Origin: Peronospora farinosa
Lineage: Eukaryota > Oomycota > Peronosporomycetes > Peronosporales > Peronosporaceae
DNA: 64,000 nucleotides
Assembly (NCBI GenBank): GCA_947646735.1
Contig: CANTFK010000096.1
Span: 21,416 to 85,415 of the forward strand
Direction of reading: 5' to 3'
Made by a program: the position numbers and the translations under genes. This document shows, in pieces, positions 1-10,081 of the stretch (positions are counted from its first letter, which is position 1; each line of letters begins with the position of its first letter). Below the pieces are notes generated by a model that ran no database searches, had not been told where the DNA came from, and saw only the letters and a program-made list of their open reading frames with translations.

Positions 1-40
1 GACTACAAGCGCATCCTGGATTGTTTTGGCCAGGCGAAGG
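1..40 (+). repeat. LTR-B, left fragment of an interrupted copy
   Basis: The first 40 bases align by eye with the reverse complement of the complete LTR-B copy at 23915-25170 (around 24,340-24,380, the stretch reading ggattgtttggccagg). The match resumes after the solo LTR that follows. This is therefore the left piece of one LTR-B that was split by a later insertion. Its true left end lies outside the window. Confidence 0.7.
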
Positions 41-137
41 TGTGGAGAAGTGCCAGAAGAATCGGGGTCCCTGAGGATATCACAATAAAAAGGAAATAAT
101 CCAGGCCTCGCAAGGTTCCAAGATTCAAATGAGGTTC

Positions 138-297
138 ACCAGGGACAGGATACCAGTTACCGGGGATAGGGCACCGGGGACAGAGGTACCAGTAACTAGG
201 GACATGGTTTCCAGTAACCGGGGAAAGAACTTCTAGTAACCGGGACAGGGTTTCCAGTAACCGGGGACAGGGTTTCCAGTAACCAGGGACAGAAGTG
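138..297 (+). repeat. Minisatellite in LTR-A (about 21-bp units)
   Basis: About seven imperfect copies of a unit like gtttccagtaaccggggaca are arranged in tandem. They occupy the same part of the LTR that holds a different, CCCCTGGGC-type array in the full-length element, so this position appears prone to repeat growth. Confidence 0.8.
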
Positions 298-489
298 CCA
301 GAGAAATTAAGTCACTTTGTAGTTATTATAATAACTGGCGTGAAAGATCTCGGTCACTCTCTCGAATGAGCGACAGGGAGTGACCAGGACCCCGAACTGG
401 TTTAAGGTCCCGAGTTCGTAGTAGATACCAGGTTGCCCTACACTACAGCCCGAAGGCCCAGTGCCGCTAGGGCAGCCTAGAGCAACCCC

Positions 490-617
490 ACGTGACCGGT
501 TCACCCCAGGTGACCGGTGGACCCCAGGCAACAGGTGGACTTCAGGCGACAGGTGGACCCCAGACGACAGGTGGACCCCAGGTGACAGGTGAACCCCAGG
601 TGAGAGATGGGCCCCAG
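490..617 (+). repeat. Minisatellite in LTR-A (about 18-bp units)
   Basis: About seven copies of an 18-bp unit, caggtgacaggtggaccc with variants, lie in tandem upstream of the conserved LTR core. This is a second array, distinct from the one at 138-297. Confidence 0.8.
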
Positions 618-995
618 GTTATAGAAGTTACAAGGCTTTCTTATAGTGCAGAGACGGTACAAGTCACATGTCCTAAAAGATCCAGTTGCTCATCCACAAG
701 TTGACACGTGGTGTCATCTAGAGCGAAGGTTAGGATTAGGCAAGAAAAGCATACCGGGTATAAGATAAATAAACACACTTGAATTTGCATTACACGTGGC
801 AGCTTTAAGCGCCCCTTCCAAGCTTCTCCGTCGCCTCAACTCTTCTGGGCGGGATACCCTTTGGCCCCCCGACGTCAGGTGGAGTGACGGCTACAAGCAA
901 CGCAAGTTGAACCTCAGGATAGTTGGCCTGAGGTGTCAAGTAAGTGTCAACACTCTACGACCCGCTACAGGAAGCGGTTTCCCTACGGGGAAGAA

Positions 996-1001
996 TATAA
1001 A
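996..1001 (+). promoter_or_regulatory. TATA box of the solo LTR promoter
   Basis: A TATAAA hexamer lies in the conserved context ggggaagaa-TATAAA-ggggtcc. At the aligned position both LTRs of the full element read CACAAA in the element sense (TTTGTG on the plus strand at 6969-6974 and 18140-18145). That it acts as the LTR promoter is inferred from position and motif. Confidence 0.4.
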
Positions 1002-1325
1002 GGGGTCCAAGGACCAAGAACAGTCAGCCACCAAAGGGGTACATAGTACCAGGTGCATCGCTCTCGACTAAGTCGATTGATCCCAAGAAACCCGGTCCCA
1101 AGTGAAGTATATCCACTCGGAGACCACCAAGTCATTCTATACAAGACCAGTTCCCTAAGGCTTTTGCGTCAACCGAGGAGCAAGACCAGCCAAGCCGACG
1201 GGTACACAAGGTGAGACCCAAGTTTAACACTACACGGTATCGGGGTACCCCCTCCGTAAGTCGGCAGTCCGGCGCTGTGTGTGTTTATGGATCTCCTACA
1301 TTGTTCGAGAATCCACTCCATCACA

Positions 1326-1739
1326 AAGGAATTCCTAACACAACAACCCAACTGCGATCGGACGCAGAAAGAACAATTAAGGGCAAGTCAAGCAAGTGCA
1401 GGGCGGGTCAAGTGGTCAGAAGGTTCTGCTAAAGTGGTCAGAAGATTCAAACTTCTCCCTAATGGACTATTGGGATCTATTGGTAAGATCAACAAACAAG
1501 TACTCGGTTGATCTTGTGAAGATTCTCACAAGATCACCAAACCTCCTATTCCTATCCTGATTAGGATCAACATCGACTTAAGTCTACCAAAAAGAAACAA
1601 CCCGCCCTACCGACGGGTACACAAGGTGAGGAAAGCTATACAAACGGAATCGGGGTACCTCCTCCGTTAGTCGGTCGTCCGGGCGCCAGTGGAGAGTTGG
1701 AATCGCATCAGCAATTTTGCGAATCCCCACTCCACCACA
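1326..1739 (+). repeat. LTR-B, right fragment
   Basis: This is the continuation of the LTR-B split by the solo LTR. It aligns with the reverse complement of the LTR-B copy at 23915-25170 and ends CCACTCCACCACA, the inverted match of the TGTGGTGGAG start of that copy. What follows (gctttgcactc) does not begin with TGG, so no primer-binding site follows. This end is therefore probably the outer boundary of a solo or 3' LTR. LTR-B and LTR-A share short blocks near this end (gggtacacaaggtgag and cggggtacc). Confidence 0.7.
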
Positions 1740-4700
1740 GCTTTGCACTCAAGAAGCAAAAGGCGAAGCACACGCAATGGAGGAAAAAGTTGAAGAAGAT
1801 GAATATTCAATGATATTCAAGGAAGATGCCTCAAGCAGTGACGACGAGTGTAAGCCTTTTGGATTAGTTCAGCATAGACCGAAGATAACAAAAGCACCGC
1901 ATCGCATCACAGCCCAGCTACGACATGACAAGAACCAATGAAGCGCGATGCTGGACACGGGAGCCTCAAGAAGTATTGTCGATAAGTCTTTTGTGGACGC
2001 TAGCACGAAATACGGATATGAGATGGTTCTACAAATGGCTACGTTGTTGAAACATAGGCCAATAGATGACTAGTAGTGGGGCCATAGTCGCCCAGTTTCG
2101 TATTACGCAATTAAAGCCTGACTCGGTCATCACGCACCGCTTTCAAGTAGCAAAACATCTATGGTCATTGGACGGAATTTGCTGTAAACGCTGGGAATTA
2201 CGATAAGTTTTCGAGACCGGCAGTACAATGACAAGAGCAGTGTAATGGGCCACATTTCATATATTGCATTAGCAAAAATAAACAATTACATATGTAGGCA
2301 GGTGCTGTGCCCGAATATTGTGCACAGCGTGACAATTTGATATTGCTTTATTATTGAGGCCTAAAGTCCCAATTTGGACGAATGATAATAGTTAACCTGA
2401 AAAAGTGTGGTTCCCGAAAGGCATTACGACTCAAAACCTTCGTAATTAGTACGAAATATAAACAAAATAGAAATCAGGGTTGAAATTTACTTAAATTCTA
2501 ATAATTGAACTTGAGTCTTCCTCAAGCGAACGTGTGAGCTAGTGACGGTACGTTCTAGCCCCATTACAAGCAGTGTATAACAATATATACTGGGAAGGTC
2601 ATGAACGCACCGCCTCAACCAGCCGACACAGAGTGTCTGGAGGAGTATAAAGAGCTAGCGGATTCAGCTGTTGATCCAAAGACTTGCTTCCAGAACATCT
2701 CGATACTGATGTCTCAAGGCATTATTTTGATCTGCTCGAGAAGAATCGCCATTTATATGACGACCACTTGGGACGTGTGCGGTTCACTGATTTTGTGTTA
2801 CTACGGTCACCTGATTATAAACCAGTACACGCCAAGCCTTATCCGATCCCACGCAACCTCGAGAATGCAGCAAGGCCGAGATTCAGCGTCTGATTAAGCT
2901 GGTTGTACTAGAACAGATTTGAAACTCTGAAATGGCTAGTCCAGCCTTTTTTGTGCCGAAACCGAATGGTTCACTGCGACTTCTAATCGACTATAGAGTG
3001 TAACTCATTGGCTTCGTCGAACTCCATACTTCGTCCCTCGAATCCGCGAGATTCTGTTACGTCTCGCAAATGCACGATGCATAACGACACTGGATGCCAA
3101 CATGGGGTATTACGCTAAACAATTGGATAAATAAAGCCGGTTTCTTACTGTTTTTTGTCTACCATTGGTAAAGTATTAATACACGCGTCATCCAACGGAA
3201 ATTACTACCGCACCTGCAAATATCAAGCCTGCATGTAAAAGGTAATCGGCGATCTGAAATTTGTCGCTGCATATTTGAATGATCTGCTATTTTTCCCGTA
3301 ATGAAATGGAAGACTTAGAGCATCTTCGGGTGGTGTTCAAGCGACTTGACCAATATGGAGTCACATTAAATGTAAAGAAATGTTATCTTCTACGACCGGA
3401 AGTAGATTACTTGGGCTATACACTGACTGCGGACGGAATGAAGCCGCAAGGAAAAACTAGTCAATCAATTAAGCAGCTTGCGATAACGCGAAAGAGAAAA
3501 GATCTTCGACGATTTTTGGCATCACAGAGACGCTCGTGTTGCTGCCTGGGAGAAAGTTGCAGTGACATGGTGCCAAACAAAATCGCATTATGCCATCCAT
3601 TGCATCGACTGACAAGTGCAATAGCTCCTTTCACATGGGTTCTAAGTGATACGAAGGCATTTTGGGATATACAAAGGTTATTTGCGGAGTCAAGTTCTCC
3701 TAGCCTTTCCTGACTTTACGATACCATTCTTTTGTAGTGGAAAACAACTTGGTGCATCATCATGCAAGATCACAAGATGATATAATTTTACTCTCGTACA
3801 CTCCATGAAAACCAGCTCAACTATACAACGATGGAGCTAGAATTGCTTTCGATTGTCGAGACACTCCGTGAATATCGGACTATGCTTATGGGATTACCAT
3901 TAAGGGTCTATACGAACCATTAGAGCCTTATCTACCACACGGAAACGAACATGCGGGTAAAACGATGTAAATTTTCTCTCTCCGAGTATCAACTGACGAT
4001 GTACAACATCAAGGTAGACAAGAACATTGGAGCAGACGCATTCTCGAGTATGCAATATGAAACTACGAAGAACAAGTTAACATCGGTTGACGAGCTATGT
4101 GCCGTCACAGATGACCCTTTGTGTGTGATGCATGGTCCTGTGTTTAGGCAACATCCAAAGACCCGATGATTAAAAAAATTAAGTCAGCATGTCTTTCAGC
4201 AAATACAACCAGATTATCAGATTGTTACTCTTCTTGGATGTAATTTGGTGACATACTAAAAACAAGTAATTATTTCAACCACGCTATGAATTAGTACATT
4301 GATATCATGCGAGCCTAGGACATCCAGATAGTTAAAGTCTGTACAGGACTTTGCGCCAAAGTCTATATTGGCCCAGCATGGAAGCAACCATTGTGGACTT
4401 TATTTAGACATTCTTGGTGTGCAAGCGTGCAAATGTGCATGGTGGCAAACAAGACTATGGTCTACTACCACCAAGGACTATGACGACCGTTAACCCATTT
4501 TATGTGGTGTATGTTTGTCTCATTGGGACCTACGACGACGAATACTACAGAATAAACGTAACTGATCAGGGAACAAGGTGGCTAGAAGTGGGTGTCCAAG
4601 CAAACAAGTTGGCGCTCACAACGACAAAGTTTTCGATCGAGAGTGGCGATGTCGTTACCCTCGACCACGTGACTTCATCCACGACCAATGTACCGAATTT

Positions 4701-5240
4701 AGTGGTGCAGAGTTTCAAAAACTTTACGCAGCTATGGTATTAAGGCAAAACCTATCACGGCAAAGAATCCTCAAGCAAACGCTATATGTGAGCGGGTACA
4801 TCTGTAGATCCTGAACATTATTCGCTGCTATGAGGATGTTGACTCGAAAAAAGCTATACACTACGCTTCCTCTGCTGTGCGTTCTAGTTACCACAGCGTT
4901 CTAGATGCATCGTTAGGACAGCAGATTTTCAAACAAGACATGATATCACGTCAGCTTTAGAAGTAAATTTGTAGCTATATATCTAAGCAACGGTTCGAAG
5001 CGATCTTAGCCGACAATACCCTGGAAAAACACAAACGATTTTGCAACACTTTTACAACCCCGGCGGTCACATCATGTTCCGTGTTTCCAAAAACACTAAG
5101 CCAAAATACACGCAGTTTCGCAGGGACCATATTCGTATCGTACTGTTCATAGCAATGAAATAGTCATAATCGACAAAGGAGCATCGACTGACCTTGTTAA
5201 TATTAGACGCATCTTTCCGTGATAAATCCTAGTGCTTCAT
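1740..5240 (+). pseudogene. Decayed Ty3/Gypsy pol (Gypsy-3 relic)
   Basis: Pieces of a Gypsy polyprotein lie in order on the plus strand, broken by many stops and frame changes. The aspartic protease motif LDTGAS sits at about 1948. The start of reverse transcriptase (FTDFVLLRSPDYKPVHAKPY) lies at about 2790-2850, then an SPAFFVPKPNGSLRLLIDY block at about 2940-2995, and the thumb/connection with VDYLGYTLTADGM in an open frame at 3279-3713. A worn RNase H follows near 3830-3930, then integrase remnants (DQCTEFSGAEFQKL near 4685, followed by an NPQAN-like block). The flow matches Gypsy pol, but no complete domain survives. It appears old and inactive, and it is a different family from the intact element further right. 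Confidence 0.75.
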
Positions 5241-6640
5241 GGGGGCGTATGACATGCCAGTTAGAATGACAGATAGTCTATGACATGAAACAGGTGAAAG
5301 ATTATGACATGCCACAGTTGACAGGTTATGACAGCACGTTAGGCTAAGCACGATGGGGCTTATGGTCGTTTATTATTTTCAGATTCATTTTTATCTACAT
5401 CTCCAAGAGCCTGTCCAGCAAGCTCCCGGAGCCGATAGCCCCTCTGCCAGCCGATAGCGTGTTATCGTTCTATGGTCGCTAAGTTAAAAGCTATAATCAG
5501 CCAGATCAAGATGACTTTATCACATAATGAATATTCTCCATGTATTTTGAATAAAAAACATACTTGAACCTTAGTTAAGGATGGCCGGTGCGATGCGAAT
5601 GTCAAGTTTAAGGTCGTGGGAGGACTCTATAAGCAGCTTAGTGACTTTCATACATTAGAACGAGCATGGACTAGGTGCCACGAAGGAGGTTAATCTTTCA
5701 ATTGTGATGAGCTTGTCTGATACAGGTGCCACATCTCCACTCCTTCTGAGCCTCCTTTATCTCTTCCAAAATCTCGTTCTCGATCAGCTTTGGCTGAGCA
5801 TTCTCATCCTCTTCGATAGGATTGAGAAGCTTCAAAATTGTCATGAGATCCCGGACATGCCGCTGCTCTAAATGATCTCTTACATTCTGCTTTAGCTTTG
5901 CGACATAGTATCTAAGTAGGCAATACACTGTTGAACACTGCAAATTTACATATAGCTTTTACTGTTAGCACAGGAAACAAGTTGGCGACGTGTTTCACAC
6001 CTTTGAGCACGGTCAAATACACCAAGGATCCTGGAACTTACGTTCTTTTTAGCTGTTTGAACCTTGAAGCTGGTACCCTGTCTCGTGGCCTATTTGCTCA
6101 GGTTTGCTTTTTTTACTATTTAGATTCTCTTATATACAATACGCATACTCCGATAAGCTGTAATCTTTGTTAAGTAATGAACATTGATGTTCACCTTGCA
6201 CATACTTGACGGAGCGAGATCTATACTCTCTTCTGAGCAAAAAGTCCTAACATTTATTCATAAAGCTATAAATGTATACCAATACAAACACCAAGTCAAT
6301 ACTTATTAGTATGCTGCCAGCGTGTATGCATCGCGGTGTATTATGACTATTATGTGTTCAGTACAGCGACTGGCAGAGCGCCAATATGCTCTTTTTCATC
6401 CATGCGTTTCTAGTAGACACGGACGCGGACTCTAGCTGAGAAAGTTAAGAACGAATTACAAAAAAAGTTACTTCCGGACCCGTGCCAAACGCGTTTCGGC
6501 CCACCGCCGCGAGCCTCCTTAGTGACTTACCGATCGCAAAGCAAGCCTCCTCAGTAAATTACCGATCGCAAAGCGATCCTCCTCAATGCATCGGCCTCTA
6601 CCGCTGCCACACGTTTACCTATGCATCTAACATAGACTAT
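5241..6640. other. AT-rich intergenic/TE debris without a convincing gene
   Basis: Three exact copies of TATGACATG (5248, 5279, 5303) and one TATGACAGC (5327) open a stretch that could be an LTR remnant of the decayed element, but I cannot set its ends. A minus-strand open frame at 5698-5943 (about 80 codons, acidic and helical, no ATG at its open end but an acceptor-like ttgcag there) may be an exon or pol remnant of unknown identity. Two direct copies of a unit like ttaccgatcgcaaagc lie at about 6526-6575. No other feature is supported. Confidence 0.3.
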
Positions 6641-7623
6641 TGTGGTGGAGTGGATTCTCAAACAACGTAGGAGATCCACAAACACACACAGCGCCGGACT
6701 GCCGACTTACGGAGGGGGTACCCCGATACCGTGTCGTATTGGCCTTGGGTCTCACCTTGTGTACCCGTCGGCTTGGCTGGTCTTGCTCCTCGGTTGACGC
6801 AGAAGACTTAAAGACTTGGTCTTTGTATAGGACTTGGACTTGGTGGTCCCCGAGTGGATATACTTCACTTGGGACCGGGTTTCTTGGGCTCAATCGACTT
6901 AGTCGAGAGCGATGCACCTGGTACTATGTACCCCTTTGGTGGCTGACTGTTCTTGGTCCTTGGACCCCTTTGTGTTCTTCCCCGTAGGGAAACCGCTTCC
7001 TGTAGCGGGTCGTAGAGTGTTGACACTTACTTGACACCTCAGGCCAACTATCCTGAGGTTCAACTTGCGTTGCTTGAGCCGTCTAACACCTGCTGGACGT
7101 CGGGGGGGCCAAAGGGTATCCCGCCCGGAAGAGGTGAAGCGACGGAGAAGCTTAGGAGGGGCGCTTAAAGCTGCCACGTGTAATGCAAATTCGAGTGTGT
7201 TTATTTACCTTATACTTTGTATGCTTTTTCTTGCCTAACCCTAACCCTTTGATCTGGATAGTGCCACGTGTCGACTCTTGGAGGAAGAACTGGCTTCTTG
7301 GTACCTGTACTTTCTGTAATCTTCGATATTCTGTGTACCGATTCTGCACCCTCGGACATTAGGCCCCTGGGCCCCTGGGCCTCTGTACCCCTGTACCCCT
7401 GGGCCTCTGTACCCCTGGGCCCCAGGAACCTGTTTCCGGGACCTGGGGCCTGTGCTGACTCCGCACGTATGGGTCCTTATATTCTTAATACTGCGGAGCC
7501 TGGTGTGTGGTTGTAAATCCGCGAGGCCGGGTCGTGGTCACTCCCTCGGGGAAGTGACCAGAAGTATTCTTGCTCTTCGTTCCATCTCCCTTAAACTCCA
7601 ACTTTCCCTGGCACTTCACCACA
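6641..7623 (-). repeat. 3' LTR of the Chronos-like element
   Basis: This 983-bp LTR has TG...CA ends inside the 7-bp inverted terminal match TGTGGTG/CACCACA. It is 63 bp shorter than its partner, mainly through loss of units in the CCCCTGGGC array at about 7363-7435. It also contains a telomere-like ccctaaccctaa stretch near 7237, present in the other LTR too. Confidence 0.92.
7363..7435. repeat. CCCCTGGGC minisatellite in the 3' LTR
   Basis: Short C/G-rich units (cccctgggc, ctctgtacc) are repeated. The matching array in the 5' LTR (18534-18655) is longer, and a third related block lies inside the element at about 9876-9940. Confidence 0.8.
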
Positions 7624-7640
7624 GCTGTCCCCTGCGCGCT
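7624..7640 (-). other. Putative polypurine tract
   Basis: In the element sense the bases just before the 3' LTR read gcgcaggggacagc. The AGGGGACAG core is purine-rich and abuts the LTR, as expected for the plus-strand primer of a Gypsy element. It is short, so the assignment rests mainly on position. Confidence 0.5.
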
Positions 7641-7721
7641 GGTCTTTCGAACTGCGGTAAGACCACGTGCACCCTTGTCCAAACTCCTCGAATTAACAGT
7701 AAGTGATCCTACGTCGCTTGG

Positions 7722-9806
7722 GTGGTTGCGTTCACCAACTCACACGTCTTGTATCCGTTAGTGACTTCTCGTAATCTTTCCACCGGGTCTCAAGCACCTG
7801 ACCGTTGGTCTTTTTCAGCACCTCCTGGACCTGACCCTGACGAGGTCGCCCCGACCGTGGACCTTATTGGGGAGCCCCCCCCCAATTATCTGGAGGTCTC
7901 TCAAGCTTGGGAAGTTTTACGTGGCGCGGTGGAGCGGGCCCAGGCTATGGAGACCCTCGCTGAGGAACACAGAGTCCTCCAACGGGCCTACCAGATGGAA
8001 CATCGCCGGACCGCGGAATTACAGCGTCGCGTAGACGACCTCACGGAATTCGAGGTGACCCATGCGCCCCGGATACAGTCTTGGGTCCGGAATCTGGTCC
8101 ACGAGCATGAAGTGGACCAGCTGGCCATCGCCGAGTACCGGGATGCACTCGCCCAACGGGTGGACAATTCTCGGGAAGTGGAAGAATCCCGATCCCAGAT
8201 CAAGTACTGGAAGGACCAGTACAACGAGGCTGTCGCAACTTCTTCGGCTGAGATTCGGTCGCTGGAGTCCAAGTTGGACGCACTTCGCAGTCCTCAAGAA
8301 CTGTCCAAGCAAGTGTTGGTACTCCAGAAGGAGGTGGCCAACTACAAGAGCCGCGTGAAGACCCTCCTCCGGGAACGTGACCAGCTGCAGAAGCAGCTAA
8401 CGGTTGCTCGAGGCATGGCGGCAAAATCGACCCCAGCCACGACCAAAGCCCGAAGTTCCAGAACGACGAAAAGGTCACGTTCGCCTTCATCCAAGGCTCG
8501 GTCGCCCCTTAAGCCGAAGAAGCGAAAAACCAATCGTGCCCCGGGGTCATCTGAGGCCGAGGATAGCAGTAGCGACGACTCGATGTTCGCCGCCATGGCC
8601 AGGTCGCGGGCTTCCAGTCGTCGCTCCGGCCCTGTACCCTCTACGTCAGAGGTCGGCCCCGAGGTCATAGACCTATCGACTAAGGCCAAGTCCAAAGTTC
8701 CCACTCCACCTTCAAGGCCCCCATCCCCTCGCACTTCCCACGCAGCGCCTCGGGCGTCAAAGAACAAGAAAGCTCGAACGACGTACTCCGACGAGTTCTT
8801 GGAGATGTTTGGACCAGACTCTGAAACTGAGAGTGACGAGTCTAGCCATGCTAAGCGTAAGCCACCAGCCAAAAGTTCCCGCCGCAAGGGCCCCGCCGGC
8901 AAGGGTCCAGTACCACCCAAGGGTTCCAGCGGCAAAGGTCCAGCACCATCCTCCAAGGGTTCCAGCGGCAAGGGTCCAGCACCCGTACCAACACCTGAGG
9001 GTCCTGCCAGCCAGGGTCCCACTCATGATGCTTTCCCCGACCGTAACATCCACGGCTCTTCCCTTCCTGGTTATGCGACACCCAGCACGTTCGCCGCGGA
9101 AGATGTTGCCCCCTGGTCGATTTCCCAGGTAGGGGCCCTCGTTATCACCCAGCTGACGCCAGAGGATCTTTGGTCCAAGGTATCGCTTCCACTATCTTGG
9201 GTGGGTGCTTCTGAAAACCAGAAGCCCCAAAGTCCTCCAATCTGGAGCGAAGCCCTCATGAAGGACTCTCAACTTCAGCTTCTGATGGACTCCTGTCCTT
9301 GGGCCCAGGGGGTCGTGACCGTAACCCCTATTTCTTTTCCAGTGTCCGGCTGGTTCAGTGACCTCGTGAAGCTCCATGATACGTACGTCGATGCGTCACG
9401 CCAGAGTCTATGGGAAGACCGACACCGACTTCCTCTTTTCTCCGAGCTCCGTACAAAGAGCCAATACGCCTCTCGGCTGTCCAATGCGAGGAAGAAACGG
9501 CGGGCCAAGGCGGTGAGGGCTTGGATGGACATACTTGAGAAGGTCCTGGAAGGGATGAAGGCCGGTCACTGTGACCTCGACATTCTTCTTGACCCCTATT
9601 TCCAGCCCATGATCCCGACCCGTCAGCTGACCGTCTGGTACCCAATCGTCACCACGGAGGATCCTCAGTTGGACTTGTTGAGGGCTTTGCATACCGCAGA
9701 CGACACTGACCCCTGGCGCGTGTTCTATCGCAAGAACATTAAGGAACACCCCGCCTTCCAGGTCCCTCGTCTCTCCGGCAAATTTCGCCCGGCCACCGAT
9801 GCATAA
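7722..9806 (+). CDS. Antisense ORF of the Chronos-like element (coiled-coil, basic protein)
   Basis: An uninterrupted 694-codon frame on the strand opposite gag and pol lies between the 3' LTR and the end of pol. The protein has a long predicted coiled coil (about residues 60-232) and a strongly basic Arg/Lys/Ser segment (about 241-272, including KPKKRK) that looks like a nuclear or nucleic-acid-binding region. A low-complexity part follows with repeated SSGKGPAP-type units (about 390-440), then a tryptophan-rich C-terminal part of about 240 residues. It has no membrane segment, so it is not envelope-like, and no zinc knuckle or catalytic motif. The start is uncertain: a possible intron (donor GT at 7657, acceptor TTTTTCAG ending 7818) would join it to an upstream frame starting in the LTR. 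The frame survives at high GC like gag and pol, which argues that it is expressed. Function unknown. Confidence 0.7.
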   Translation: MVAFTNSHVLYPLVTSRNLSTGSQAPDRWSFSAPPGPDPDEVAPTVDLIGEPPPNYLEVSQAWEVLRGAVERAQAMETLAEEHRVLQRAYQMEHRRTAELQRRVDDLTEFEVTHAPRIQSWVRNLVHEHEVDQLAIAEYRDALAQRVDNSREVEESRSQIKYWKDQYNEAVATSSAEIRSLESKLDALRSPQELSKQVLVLQKEVANYKSRVKTLLRERDQLQKQLTVARGMAAKSTPATTKARSSRTTKRSRSPSSKARSPLKPKKRKTNRAPGSSEAEDSSSDDSMFAAMARSRASSRRSGPVPSTSEVGPEVIDLSTKAKSKVPTPPSRPPSPRTSHAAPRASKNKKARTTYSDEFLEMFGPDSETESDESSHAKRKPPAKSSRRKGPAGKGPVPPKGSSGKGPAPSSKGSSGKGPAPVPTPEGPASQGPTHDAFPDRNIHGSSLPGYATPSTFAAEDVAPWSISQVGALVITQLTPEDLWSKVSLPLSWVGASENQKPQSPPIWSEALMKDSQLQLLMDSCPWAQGVVTVTPISFPVSGWFSDLVKLHDTYVDASRQSLWEDRHRLPLFSELRTKSQYASRLSNARKKRRAKAVRAWMDILEKVLEGMKAGHCDLDILLDPYFQPMIPTRQLTVWYPIVTTEDPQLDLLRALHTADDTDPWRVFYRKNIKEHPAFQVPRLSGKFRPATDA

Positions 9807-10081
9807 AATGTTTAGTCAGCTAGCTTTCTGCCCCAACGCTTTTCCCTAACTTCACGTTCCTTCTCTTTGGCCTGTATCCCTGGGCTCCTGGGCCCCTGTA
9901 CCTCCGGGCCCCTGGGCCCCGGTACCCCGGTGCCCTAATACGCTGGGCCTTTTACAATACTTCGCAATCTCTTTTGTGCTGTCGCACTCTCGAATATAAT
10001 AACTTGACCCCCTTGTAAATGTATGACAAATACCGCCTCCTTCTTGCATCATCTTGGCCTTCCCAAGATGAACTCTCCCCA
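9807..10081. other. Spacer between convergent antisense ORF and pol, with minisatellite
   Basis: The stop codons of the antisense frame (9806) and of pol (10082) face each other across 275 bp. The spacer contains a block (about 9876-9940) of cctgggcccctg/ggtacc units resembling the LTR minisatellite. Two convergent transcripts would have to end here or overlap. Confidence 0.6.

Larger units (their letters stand above)
41..1325 (+). mobile_element. Solo LTR of a Chronos-like Gypsy element (LTR-A), nested in LTR-B
   Basis: The copy starts TGTGGAGAAG and ends CTCCATCACA. It is homologous along its length, in the opposite orientation, to the LTRs of the full element at 6641-18857; the stretch from about 690 to 1325 is closest. 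Its flanks carry a 4-bp target duplication, AAGG at 37-40 and 1326-1329, and no internal region is present, so it is a solo LTR left by LTR-LTR recombination. It differs from the full-element LTRs by its own minisatellites and by a clean TATAAA box. A 91-codon frame inside it (796-1071) is also open in the other LTRs. I attribute that to sequence conservation and do not call it a gene. Confidence 0.85.

Noticed and set aside
796..1071. 91-codon frame in the solo LTR, also open in both Chronos LTRs (for example 6899-7177)
   Set aside because: The identity of the protein follows from LTR sequence identity; it lies across the presumed promoter and has no known motif.
7230..7255. Telomere-like ccctaaccctaaccc in the LTRs
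   Set aside because: Only about two units, and present in each LTR copy, so it is part of the LTR and not a telomere.
8342..9022. 226-codon minus-strand frame rich in Gly, Leu and Pro opposite the antisense ORF
   Set aside because: It is a low-complexity shadow of the Ser/Lys/Pro-rich coding region on the other strand, although it lies on the element's sense strand.
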